NCBI GenBank assembly: GCA_026388345.1
Contig: JAPLJY010000329.1
Span: forward strand, 1-10,638
From: Deltaproteobacteria bacterium
GTDB lineage: Bacteria; Desulfobacterota; Syntrophia; Syntrophales; UBA5619
DNA length: 10,638 nucleotides
Direction of reading: 5' to 3'
Of the stretch, positions 1 through 7,691 are shown one piece after another. The notes under the pieces were generated by a model. It saw only the letters and a program-made list of their open reading frames with translations. It did no database searches and was not told where the DNA came from. The position numbers were made by a program, and so were the translations under genes. Position 1 is the stretch's first letter. Every line of letters begins with the position of its first letter.

Positions 1-50
1 AGTCGCCTGACCTCCCGCATACTCATGACGATAATGTCCCTCCCGGCCAT
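1..50 (-). CDS. Transposase N-terminus, cut by the window edge (left copy)
   Basis: Sixteen complete codons and two bases are visible, starting at the ATG complementary to 48-50. The peptide reads MAGRDIIVMSMREVRR. A strong purine-rich ribosome binding site (AAGGGGGG) lies about six bases upstream. The short start followed by a REVRRL-type helix resembles helix-turn-helix N-termini of ISNCY-type transposases, which go on to an integrase core domain. Only the start is present here, so neither the catalytic domain nor intactness can be judged. It is identical to the copy at the right edge and points outward. Confidence 0.6.
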   Translation of the reverse strand, partial: MAGRDIIVMSMREVRR

Positions 51-141
51 AATTACCCCCCTTCGTTAGGGAAAAATTACAGCCTTACATTAGGACATTT
101 CTACTTTGGTGATTTAGGACATTCTCATTTTGGCGGGACAT
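1..141 (-). mobile_element. Terminal segment of an insertion sequence, left copy
   Basis: This segment is the exact reverse complement of 10498-10638; identity stops at base 142. Read on the minus strand it runs from the IS tip (ATGTCCCGCC) through two subterminal copies of AATGTCCTAA into a transposase start codon at 48-50. The element continues beyond the left edge, so its other end and any target duplication cannot be seen. The first residues of the transposase and the repeated ATGTCC motifs recall ISNCY/IS1202-like or IS481-like elements; the family is a guess from a very short peptide. Confidence 0.8.
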
Positions 142-222
142 ATGATTTACGATTCATATCGGGTCTCGTATATTTTCCCCTTCCCGCCTATGTTTTCCGA
201 AATATGCCGGTCCCGCTCCCCG

Positions 223-1242
223 TCAGGGAAGAAAGAAGAGGGGATTGCGCGCCTTGTTCTTGTGACGGATCTCGAAATGGAGATAAGGTTCCTCCTGCTG
301 ATCGGCCTTGCCGAGAAACGCAATCCGGTCACCCTTCCTGATCCGGCTTTCCACCCGGACAGTTCTAATCCCCAGGTGGGTATAGACGGTCGCATACTGA
401 CCCTCATGCTGGATGATAATCGACTCTCCGTAATCCTTGAGATGGGCGGAAAAGATCACATGCCCGTCCGCCGCCGCCTGCACAGCTGTTCCCTCGCCCG
501 CCGCAATCCGAATGCCGTTGTAATACATCCGGTTGGGCTGGATTCCGAAGTGCGAAACCACCTTTCCCCGGACGGGCCAGATAAAACGCTTCTTGTCAAA
601 CTGGATCTGATCCGCCTTCCCGTCGTTTTCCTTCGGTTTGACCGGCTGATCGGCAATTTCCTCTTTTTCCGGTTTCGCGGAAGCTCTGGCGATTTCCTCT
701 TTTTCCAGTTTCGCGGAAGTTTTGCGGGCGGCCGAATCTCTTTCCGACACGCCGGATGGTTCCGGACGATCCCTTACCGTCACTGCGGCCGGCGACGCCT
801 CCCGGCGCTTCTCCGGTTGCGCCACCGCTTCTCTGATCCGGGTTTCCGGTTTCGAAACGGCCTTGGGGATTGTTGCGGACCCTTTATCCTCGCCTGGCGC
901 GGCCGGGGGAGGCTGAGGCCGGGCCGCAGTCATTACATCGTCCACCACCTGGTGCGCATCGGGGATGAAGATAACGCCGTCCGTCTCGATCCGGTCGGGA
1001 TTGTCGATGTTGTTGATCTCCGCAAGTTCCTGAAGGTCGACACGATAGACCCGGGCGATGATCGAAAGGGTCTCCCCGCTCTTGACGCGATGATAGACCC
1101 CGCGGGGTCGGTCGCCCCTGACGGGATAACCCGAGCAGGAGAGAATCAGTAGACCGGCCAGAAATAATCCGATGTATTTTCGAAGTGTCAGGCTGTATGA
1201 AAAAACTTTGGAAAGGGGTGTTTTTCTCGTCAATTTCCCCAT
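223..1242 (-). CDS. nlpD: NlpD-like lipoprotein with LysM and degenerate LytM (M23) domain
   Basis: A 339-residue envelope protein. Residues 20-36 form a lipoprotein signal ending in the lipobox LILSC, so Cys36 is the likely lipidated residue. A LysM peptidoglycan-binding domain follows at about 50-94, then a Pro/Ala/Lys/Glu-rich linker (about 100-215) with a 12-residue tandem repeat, then a LytM/M23 domain at about 220-339. The M23 site is degenerate: the usual HxGxD zinc motif reads Y241-N-G-I-R245, and the usual HxH pair reads Y320-L-H322; His289 (YTHL) is kept. Escherichia coli NlpD and EnvC also lack working zinc sites and activate cell-wall amidases instead of cutting peptidoglycan, so the inferred role is amidase activation during division or wall remodelling. 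The ATG at 1242 is chosen because it has a GGGGAG ribosome binding site and precedes the signal peptide; longer forms only add the antisense-like end of pcm. It overlaps the pcm stop by 13 nt, the classical pcm-nlpD order. Confidence 0.88.
   Translation of the reverse strand: MGKLTRKTPLSKVFSYSLTLRKYIGLFLAGLLILSCSGYPVRGDRPRGVYHRVKSGETLSIIARVYRVDLQELAEINNIDNPDRIETDGVIFIPDAHQVVDDVMTAARPQPPPAAPGEDKGSATIPKAVSKPETRIREAVAQPEKRREASPAAVTVRDRPEPSGVSERDSAARKTSAKLEKEEIARASAKPEKEEIADQPVKPKENDGKADQIQFDKKRFIWPVRGKVVSHFGIQPNRMYYNGIRIAAGEGTAVQAAADGHVIFSAHLKDYGESIIIQHEGQYATVYTHLGIRTVRVESRIRKGDRIAFLGKADQQEEPYLHFEIRHKNKARNPLFFLP
656..727 (-). repeat. 36-bp tandem repeat, two copies, in the nlpD linker
   Basis: Copies at 656-691 and 692-727 are nearly identical and in frame, giving two 12-residue units of the form SAK(L/P)EKEEIA plus two residues. 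A weaker third unit (QPVKPKEND) follows in the protein. The repeat lies in the flexible linker between the LysM and LytM domains, where copy-number change would only alter linker length. Confidence 0.8.
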
Positions 1243-1886
1243 CCGTGCTCCCCGATCAGATCCACGAAACGGCAACCGCCAAGGTCCTCCCGTTTCAGAT
1301 TTTCCGGATCTTCCGATAGGCGGGTCAGTTTCAGGAGGGTCTGGGAGTGACGGCTTCCGACAGGGATTACGAGGCGGCCGCCGATTGCGAGCTGTTCCAT
1401 CAGAATCCTGGGAATCCGCGGCGCACCGGCCGTCACAACGATCGCCGCAAAAGGGGATTCCTCTCGCCACCCGTACGTTCCATCCCCCACCCGTATGGCG
1501 ACATTGTAATAGTTCAGCACATCGAGCACTCTCCTCGCCCCGGTCGCAAGCATGGCAATGCGCTCGATGGAAAAGACCCTTTCGGCCAACTCGGCGAGGA
1601 GGGCGGTCTGATAACCGGACCCGGTTCCGATCTCGAGTACCTTTTCCTGTCCGGTCAGCGCCATCGCCTCGGACATCAGCGCAGTGATATAGGGTTGGGA
1701 GATGGTCTGCTGCCGTCCGATGGGAAGGGGATTGTCGTTATAGGCCTGATCGATCAGACCTTCATCGACGAAAAGATGTCGGGGAATTTTCTCTATGGCC
1801 TTGAGGACCCGCTGATCTACGATGCCTCTCGCCCGGATCTGGGCATCGACCATCTTCATTCTCTGTTTCTGATATCGATCCGCCAC
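1230..1886 (-). CDS. pcm: Protein-L-isoaspartate O-methyltransferase
   Basis: Cytoplasmic repair enzyme that methylates L-isoaspartyl residues in aged proteins with S-adenosylmethionine, letting them return to aspartate. With the GTG start at 1884-1886 the protein has 218 residues, the usual length. Visible family marks are RMVxxQIxxRGI-like sequence at 9-22, PRHLFV at about 35-40, the signature PLPIGRQQTISQPY at 53-66 and the SAM-binding loop VLEIGTGSGYQTA at 83-95. The open frame reaches back to 2006, but that extension has no family similarity. GTG 1886 aligns with typical Pcm N-termini (start, a few basic residues, then RMV-QI); ATGs at 1859 and 1853 are shorter alternatives. The ribosome binding site before GTG is weak (GGGATGG). 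Its stop overlaps the nlpD start, so the two are likely translated from one message; surE, often the upstream partner, is not here. Confidence 0.93.
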   Translation of the reverse strand: MADRYQKQRMKMVDAQIRARGIVDQRVLKAIEKIPRHLFVDEGLIDQAYNDNPLPIGRQQTISQPYITALMSEAMALTGQEKVLEIGTGSGYQTALLAELAERVFSIERIAMLATGARRVLDVLNYYNVAIRVGDGTYGWREESPFAAIVVTAGAPRIPRILMEQLAIGGRLVIPVGSRHSQTLLKLTRLSEDPENLKREDLGGCRFVDLIGEHGWGN

Positions 1887-2336
1887 GTCACCATCCCGAT
1901 GATCGCTGCCCCGGCTGCCCCCCGCGCCCCTTAAACGGGAATCACGGCATCGCCTAAACGGGACCGGGCGTGTTCCGATATTCGCCGGAACCCGCACTTC
2001 CCGCAAACCCGGTCAGCAAAAGTAAGCGTTTTCCTTATACCATTGAACTTCCGATTTTTCAAGCGCCAAGCGCCTTCGTCGTTGGAATTCAAGACGTTCG
2101 ACGGCTTTGCCACCGGAGGCGGTTTTAACGCGGGATCAGATTTTACTTTACAACTTACCCCTCTTCCATGGAAAATGACGCACTTGGGAAGGCTTCGCCG
2201 GGATGGATTCCATGCTGTCTAAGATTCCGCACGAACAGCCTTCAATGAGGGGAATCACGGAAGATCCGACGTACGCCTGCCCTTCGTGGAAGCGGTGAGA
2301 TCCGCCTGCCGACGGGGAAAATCTGGAGGGAAAAGC
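1887..2336. other. 450-bp gene-free region with a promoter and a candidate dispersed repeat
   Basis: No convincing gene lies between the divergent pcm and macrodomain genes. The minus strand carries a 60-codon open frame (1931-2113) with a GTG start, no clear ribosome binding site and no recognised family, and the pcm promoter sits inside it. A short TAAACGGGA motif occurs twice (around 1931-1940 and 1955-1963). The composition and lack of coding signal fit an intergenic repeat of the kind scattered through many deltaproteobacterial genomes; this needs a genome search and is only a suspicion. From about 2286 to 2336 the plus strand is open and joins the macrodomain frame, but the gene's own ribosome binding site shows that this part is leader. 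Confidence 0.5.
2034..2062 (-). promoter_or_regulatory. Sigma70-type promoter, likely for pcm-nlpD
   Basis: On the minus strand a -35 box TTGAAA (2057-2062) is separated by exactly 17 bases from a -10 box TATAAG (2034-2039), five of six matches in each. It points at pcm and would give a leader of roughly 140 nt before the GTG at 1886. No start site was measured. Confidence 0.6.
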
Positions 2337-2864
2337 ATGCAGATCAATCAGGGCATCATCGTCCTCGTCGAGGGGGACATCACCGATGAGGAAACGGACG
2401 CCATCGTCAATGCGGCCAATTCGGGCCTCCGAGGCGGTGCCGGCGTGGACGGCGCCATCCATCGGGCCGGCGGGCCTTCCATCATGGCCGAATGCCGACG
2501 GATCGGCGGCTGTCCGACCGGTCAGGCCGTCATCACGACCGGCGGGGAGCTGAAGGCGAAACATGTGATCCACACCGTGGGGCCCGTCTACCGCGGCGGG
2601 ACGGAGGGGGAGGCGGATCTCCTCGCAAGCGCCTACCTTTCCAGCCTCAAGCTTGCCGCAGCACAGGGGCTCAAGAGCATCTCCTTTCCCGCGATCAGCA
2701 CAGGGGTTTACGGCTACCCCCTCGCCGAGGCGGCCCGCATCGCCCTCGCAACGGCGATCGACTACCTGCGGCAACACACGGACCTAAGGGTCGTCCGCTT
2801 CATCCTCTTTGACCGCCGGACCTACGACACCTTTGCCGGTGAGCTGAAGAAACTCATCGGATGA
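2337..2864 (+). CDS. Macrodomain protein, YmdB/MacroD type (O-acetyl-ADP-ribose deacetylase)
   Basis: A 175-residue single-domain protein covering one complete macrodomain. It shows GDIT at 13-16, the ADP-ribose-binding block IVNAANSGLRGGAGVDGAIH at 23-42, CPTGQAVIT at 59-67, HTVGPVYRGG at 79-88 and the phosphate-loop ISTGVYGYP at 120-128. Asn28, Asp38 and Tyr125 match residues important in Escherichia coli YmdB, which removes acetyl from O-acetyl-ADP-ribose; relatives also strip ADP-ribose from proteins. The likely role is cytosolic ADP-ribose metabolism, but the true substrate is open. The ATG at 2337 has a good GGAGGG site six bases upstream; the frame extends 17 codons further without support. 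No sirtuin or ADP-ribosyltransferase neighbour is present, and it converges on the MoaE-like gene with a 20-bp gap. Confidence 0.9.
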   Translation: MQINQGIIVLVEGDITDEETDAIVNAANSGLRGGAGVDGAIHRAGGPSIMAECRRIGGCPTGQAVITTGGELKAKHVIHTVGPVYRGGTEGEADLLASAYLSSLKLAAAQGLKSISFPAISTGVYGYPLAEAARIALATAIDYLRQHTDLRVVRFILFDRRTYDTFAGELKKLIG

Positions 2865-2884
2865 ACGCCGTGGCGCTGGGCAGA

Positions 2885-3808
<924 letters not shown>

Positions 3809-4543
3809 AGATCTCCTTCATCTCCGGGGTGTACCCGCCCGCCTCCTCATGGATAAAAAGCGGCGGCAGAACCTTCAGCCCCTCCCGTCCCCCCTTCACC
3901 CCTTCCAGGAGCACAAACGCCCCTGAACCGCCGTGGCGGGAGTGGACCAGCCGCAGCCGTTTGGGTTCGATCCGGCGCTCCCTCATCCGCGCGAGCAGTT
4001 CGACCGTCCGGGCCGCGGGATAGATTGCATACGCCCGGCCATCCGGCCGGAGGGCGTAGGCGGCGGCAGCGAGGAAATCCGCCGCGGTCCCCGCGATTTC
4101 ATGCCGGGCCACGGCCTTCTCGGAATCCGGATTCATCCTCCCCGACCGGAGGCGCCGGTAGGGGGGATTGAAGATGGCCGCCGAAAAGGATTGCGGCCCG
4201 CAGAAGGTCTCCGGGCGGCGGACATCCCCCCGGCAGATCTCCACGCACCCTTCGAGACCGTTCAGGACGACGCTCCGCTTCGCCATCGCCGCAAGTTCCT
4301 GCTGAATGTCGATTCCCAGGACGCGCCCGCAGCAGAAGCGTTGCGCCAGGATCAGGGCGATGATCCCGCCCCCCGTTCCCAGATCGATCAGGTCATCCCC
4401 CTCCCGGAGGGTGGCAAAATGCGCCAGCAGGAGGGCGTCGAGCGAGAAGCGGTAACCCCTTTTCTTCTGGATGATCCGAAGGCGGCCTTCGAGGATCGCA
4501 TCGACCGTTTCTCCGTCCTGCGTGTGCAATTCTCCTTCCATGA

Positions 4544-5785
4544 TCACTCCAGGAGATGGACGAACAGGCCGCTTAAGAGTTTCGGTTCGAACCAGGTGGA
4601 TTTCGGCGGCATGACCTTCCCCCGGTCCGCCACGGCCATCATCTGCGCCACCGTGGGGGGATAAAGGGAAAAGGCGACAGCGAAACCGGCCTGGTCGACG
4701 AGCCTCTCCAACTCCGCCATCCCCCGGATGCCCCCGATGAACTCGATCCGCGCATCCGTCCGCGGATCCCGGATGCCGAGGACGGGTCCCAGGAGGTTCT
4801 CCTGGAGGAGGGAGACATCGAGGCCGGCGACGGGGTCGTCCTCCCACAGAATCTCCGCCCGGGCCGTCAGGCGGAACCAGTCTCCGGCGAGATACATGCC
4901 GAACTCATGGGGCCGCGCCGGAGATTTCGCGGTAAACTCCCTGGCGATCAGAAAATGGTCGCCGACCTTTTGGAGAAATGCCTCTCGGGTCAAGCCGTTC
5001 AGGTCCCGGACCGCGCGGTTGTAATCCATGATCCTGAGCTGATCGTGGGGAAACAGCACGGCCAGCAGGAAATGATGCTCCCCGTCCCCCCGGTCGCCAG
5101 GATTCCGGGAGCTTCGGAGGCGGGCAACGGTTGCGGCGGCCGCTGCCCGGTGGTGGCCGTCGGCGATGTAGAGGGCCTCGACGGGGGTGAACCCTTCCGC
5201 CACCTCCCGGATCTCCGCCGGATCCCGGATGATCCATACCGTATGGCGGACGCCGTCATCGGCCGTGAAGTCATATTCGGGCAGCCGTTCAGCGACCCGC
5301 GCGGTCAACCGGTCGATCTCCTCACGCCCGCGGTATGTGAGGAAGACCGGTCCTGTCTGCGCCCCGACCGTATCGATGTGGAGTGTCCTCTCCCTCTCCT
5401 TGTCCTCCCGGGTGAATTCGTGCCTGAGGATCTGTCCGGTCTCGTACTCGGCGATGCCGGCGCAGGCAACGATCCCCGTCTGAACACGCTCCCCCATCTG
5501 TTGCCGATAGAGATAGAACACGGCGGATTCTTCCTGAAAGAGGATTCCCTGACGGATCATTCCCTCCAGATTTTCTTTGGCCCGCGCATAGATCCGGCGG
5601 TCCTCCGCACCGGCCGCATCGGGAAGATCGATCTCCGATTTTTCCACATGAAGAAAACTTAAAGGGTTGTCCCGGACCTGCCGCCGCGCCTCCGCCACAT
5701 TCAGGACGTCATAGGGCGGGGCGGCCACCTGACGGACAAAGGGCTCCCCGGGTCTCAGGGCACGGAACGGAACGACTCTGGACAT
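4544..5785 (-). CDS. DUF1015 family protein
   Basis: A 413-residue protein of family DUF1015, whose biochemical role is not established. Features typical of the family are the start RVVPFRALRPG, PPYDV at 23-27, NPLSFLHVEK at about 40-49, the HEFTREDKERERTLHIDTVG region at about 122-141, DGHHRAAAA at 209-217 and the closing signature MPPKSTWFEPK at 392-402. The DGHHR block recalls ParB-fold proteins such as serine kinase SerK, so phosphotransfer is conceivable, but I infer nothing firm. There is no signal peptide or membrane segment. The ATG at 5785 has an AGAGGAAA site eight bases upstream; the frame extends 26 codons further without family similarity. It is the first gene of a leftward pair with the TrmN6-like methyltransferase. 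Confidence 0.9.
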   Translation of the reverse strand: MSRVVPFRALRPGEPFVRQVAAPPYDVLNVAEARRQVRDNPLSFLHVEKSEIDLPDAAGAEDRRIYARAKENLEGMIRQGILFQEESAVFYLYRQQMGERVQTGIVACAGIAEYETGQILRHEFTREDKERERTLHIDTVGAQTGPVFLTYRGREEIDRLTARVAERLPEYDFTADDGVRHTVWIIRDPAEIREVAEGFTPVEALYIADGHHRAAAAATVARLRSSRNPGDRGDGEHHFLLAVLFPHDQLRIMDYNRAVRDLNGLTREAFLQKVGDHFLIAREFTAKSPARPHEFGMYLAGDWFRLTARAEILWEDDPVAGLDVSLLQENLLGPVLGIRDPRTDARIEFIGGIRGMAELERLVDQAGFAVAFSLYPPTVAQMMAVADRGKVMPPKSTWFEPKLLSGLFVHLLE

Positions 5786-6004
5786 ACGCTTTCCTCTTTC
5801 TGAAACGGCCCGGTCAAGTTGTTGAAACAGGAAATGGGTGATTCCGGCGACCGGCCGCCTCATTCATTTTGTTTGCAAATTTCTATCACGCCAGGATATG
5901 GAAAGCAACTTAGAAAGGCCCGGACGATCATTTCCGCGGGACACGCTTTAAGCAAATCGACGGCCGCCGGTCCGGAACGAATTGCAGAAACAAAGGTGAA
6001 CGAG

Positions 6005-6529
6005 ATGAAGATTTTTACGCGCGTTTTCATTCACGGTCTCGACAGAAGCAGCCGGGGAACGAAGGGATGCTTCTTCCGGGAGAGATACCCGGAGATGTCC
6101 ATGGAGGATTACTCCGGCCCCCTGGAGGAGAGGATGGCGCAGCTCGAAAGGGGCCTCTCCGGAAAGGGAAATCTGATCCTCGTCGGTTCAAGTTACGGGG
6201 GGCTCATGGCGACGATCTTTACGTGCAGAAACGAAACCCGCGTCCGGCGGCTCATTCTCCTCGCCCCGGCCCTCGGCCACGCCGATTTGGGCGCCTGTTC
6301 CCGGCAACCTCTACAGATCCCCGTCACCCTCTACCACGGGCGGTTCGACGACGTCGTTCCCCCCGGGCCGACCCGGCAGATCGCCGCGCGCCTCTTCGCA
6401 AACCTTGACCACCACATCGTGGAGGACGACCACAACCTGCACCGGATCTTCCCGACACTGGACTGGGACAGCCTCCTGGAGATCCAAAAAGGAAAGGATT
6501 TGCTTGACAAGGCAGGGTGCATCCCTTAG
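6005..6529 (+). CDS. Small alpha/beta hydrolase, YqiA/UPF0227-like esterase
   Basis: A 174-residue compact alpha/beta hydrolase. The oxyanion-hole segment FIHGLDRSSRGTKG lies at 8-21. The nucleophile elbow GSSYG places the catalytic serine at 63. The acid is Asp115 or Asp116 in HGRFDDVVP, and the histidine is His143 or His146 in DDHNLHRIF. The size and the early HGL-SS-GTK motif match the YqiA/UPF0227 group, some members of which hydrolyse short acyl esters; the natural substrate is unknown. It has no signal peptide and should be cytoplasmic. The ATG at 6005 has an AAGGTGA site; a GTG three codons upstream is an alternative, and the longer open frame back to 5819 has no similarity. The NIL ferredoxin gene starts 34 bases after the stop, suggesting a shared transcript. 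Confidence 0.82.
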   Translation: MKIFTRVFIHGLDRSSRGTKGCFFRERYPEMSMEDYSGPLEERMAQLERGLSGKGNLILVGSSYGGLMATIFTCRNETRVRRLILLAPALGHADLGACSRQPLQIPVTLYHGRFDDVVPPGPTRQIAARLFANLDHHIVEDDHNLHRIFPTLDWDSLLEIQKGKDLLDKAGCIP

Positions 6530-6563
6530 CATCAGCCCAAAATTTCAGGAGATCATCCGTCCC

Positions 6564-6974
6564 ATGTACTCACGAAAAGTGGTCATCCGCTACCCGGCCG
6601 ATTTTGCGGAAAAGCCCATCATCTATGAGCTGGTCAAACGCTACGACCTGCTGTTGAACATCCTCAAGGCGAGGATCTTCCCCCGGCGGGAGGGTGTTCT
6701 CGTCCTTGAACTGAGCGGCGAGAAGGAGAACTTCGACAACGGCATCCGCTACCTGAAAGGGCTGGGGCTCAACGTGGAGCCGCTCTCCAAGAGCGTAAGC
6801 CAGAACGTGGACAAATGCGTCCACTGCGGGGCCTGCACGGCCTTCTGTCCGACCGGTTCCCTCTACTTCGACCGTGAAACCTGGAAGGTCCTCTTCGAAC
6901 CGGAGCTGTGCAACGGCTGCGAACTCTGCGTCTCGGCGTGTCCCGCCAGGGCGATGGAGGTCAACCTCTTTTAG
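6564..6974 (+). CDS. NIL-domain ferredoxin, two 4Fe-4S clusters
   Basis: A 136-residue protein joining a NIL domain (about 1-76) to a bacterial-type ferredoxin (about 80-136). Cysteines 85, 88, 91 and 95 (CVHCGACTAFCP) and 116, 119, 122 and 126 (CNGCELCVSACP) form two classical CxxCxxCxxxCP motifs, each pair sharing ligands between two 4Fe-4S clusters. NIL domains occur at the C-terminus of the methionine transporter ATPase MetN and as a small ligand-binding fold. In Methanosarcina and some sulfate reducers, a NIL-ferredoxin works with a COG1900 protein to make homocysteine from aspartate semialdehyde. No COG1900 gene is in this window, so that pathway is only a possibility. The ATG at 6564 is the natural domain start, although the AGGAG site lies about 12 bases upstream, longer than usual. 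Confidence 0.92.
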   Translation: MYSRKVVIRYPADFAEKPIIYELVKRYDLLLNILKARIFPRREGVLVLELSGEKENFDNGIRYLKGLGLNVEPLSKSVSQNVDKCVHCGACTAFCPTGSLYFDRETWKVLFEPELCNGCELCVSACPARAMEVNLF

Positions 6975-7019
6975 ATTCCCGCAGCCCTTTACGCATACAA
7001 AGTTTTTTTAAAAAACGGC

Positions 7020-7460
7020 CTATGGCTGCCGACGGTCGCTGGCATCCTTGTCCCTTTTCGGGATTTTCCCGATTTCCCCGGCGGTATCCGACCCTTTTTC
7101 TACCGCGTCTTGCCCCTTGTCGAGGACGGCTTTCCCCTTATCGACCAGCTCCTTGCCCCTCTCGTATACTTCTTTCCCCCTATCGACCAGTTCCTTACCC
7201 TTCTCGTAAGCCTCCTTCCCCTGATCCACAGCCTTGCCGGCCCCGGTCCGGGCCTTCTCCACGGCATCCTTGAAGCTGGCGGGTCTGGACTCCGGATGCT
7301 GGAAGTAGAAGTAGCCGCCGATCGCCACGGCAACGATGATCAGGATCAGCGCAAGTTTGATGAGACTCTTGAACAGAAAATAGACGATCATCAAAACGGC
7401 AAAAAAGACCGCCATCGCAACCAGCGGATGTTCGAACGCCGTACGGACGATCCCTTCCAT
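7020..7460 (-). CDS. Membrane protein with two transmembrane segments and a heptad-repeat tail
   Basis: A 146-residue protein of no family I recognise. Two adjacent hydrophobic segments (about 12-30 and 33-53) form a hairpin with a Lys-Ser turn between them. The rest is a hydrophilic tail with at least six seven-residue units at 81-122: GKEAYEK, GKELVDR, GKEVYER, GKELVDK, GKAVLDK, GQDAVEK. Each begins with glycine and ends in a charged residue, in pairs that make a 14-residue super-repeat. Such amphipathic, Gly/Lys/Glu-rich tails occur in YtxH-like and LEA-like stress proteins. The tail probably forms a long surface helix; which side of the membrane it faces is unclear. The ATG at 7460 has an excellent GGGAGGTGA site. 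It converges with the NIL ferredoxin gene. Confidence 0.8.
   Translation of the reverse strand: MEGIVRTAFEHPLVAMAVFFAVLMIVYFLFKSLIKLALILIIVAVAIGGYFYFQHPESRPASFKDAVEKARTGAGKAVDQGKEAYEKGKELVDRGKEVYERGKELVDKGKAVLDKGQDAVEKGSDTAGEIGKIPKRDKDASDRRQP
7095..7220 (-). repeat. 21-bp (heptad-coding) tandem repeat
   Basis: Six in-frame units of 21 bp encode the GKExxx(K/R) heptads of the membrane protein tail, at residues 81-122. Units pair into a 42-bp super-repeat (EAYEK-then-ELVDR type). The units have diverged at the base level while keeping the amino-acid pattern, which suggests selection on the protein. Confidence 0.75.
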
Positions 7461-7691
7461 GGCTCACCTCCCATAAGGGTAATGGGCAGTATTCTACTTG
7501 AAACGACCTTGAAAAGCCAGAAATCCTTCCACGGGGAAATGGGGCGCCGGGCGCCGCGGCTGAAAGTGCATCCCCGTCGGAAACTTGAACCGGAATGAAC
7601 CCCTTTCACGAAGGGCGAATCGAAACACAGGGGGACGACAGGCCGGGGAATCGCCAAGCGTCGCCCGTCCGGGAACGGACTGAACGGCGCG
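7461..7691. other. 231-bp intergenic region with two small hairpins
   Basis: This gap separates two leftward genes. It holds the hairpins CCCTT-TCACG-AAGGG (7601-7615) and GTCCG-GGAA-CGGAC (7667-7680), plus a GC palindrome around 7543-7555. The second hairpin lies just past the metallophosphoesterase stop and could slow transcription, but no T-run follows on the minus strand. A TAGAAT box with a poor -35 lies ahead of the membrane protein gene. No small gene is convincing. Confidence 0.5.

Noticed and set aside
142..222. Terminator after nlpD
   Set aside because: No stem-loop with a T-run is visible between the nlpD stop and the IS tip.
130..1152. 340-codon plus-strand open frame opposite nlpD
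   Set aside because: It is the antisense shadow of a clear NlpD-like gene in GC-rich DNA and shows no recognisable domain.
1931..2113. 60-codon minus-strand frame as a small gene
   Set aside because: GTG start without a clear ribosome binding site, no family, and the pcm promoter lies inside it; kept only as a possible dispersed repeat.
3933..4664. 243-codon plus-strand frame opposite the methyltransferase
   Set aside because: It is antisense to TrmN6-like motifs (DLGTGGG, NPPY) and has no family signature of its own.
4907..5662. 251-codon plus-strand frame opposite DUF1015
   Set aside because: DUF1015 signatures on the minus strand are unambiguous; the plus frame has no features.
5786..6004. 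Promoters between the divergent DUF1015 and esterase genes
   Set aside because: TTGCAA at 5873-5878 has no acceptable -10 box at 16-18 bases, and no better pair was found on either strand.
6998..7014. T7A6 near-palindrome between convergent genes as a terminator
   Set aside because: It is AT-only with no GC stem, so it does not meet intrinsic terminator criteria, though it may help end transcription.
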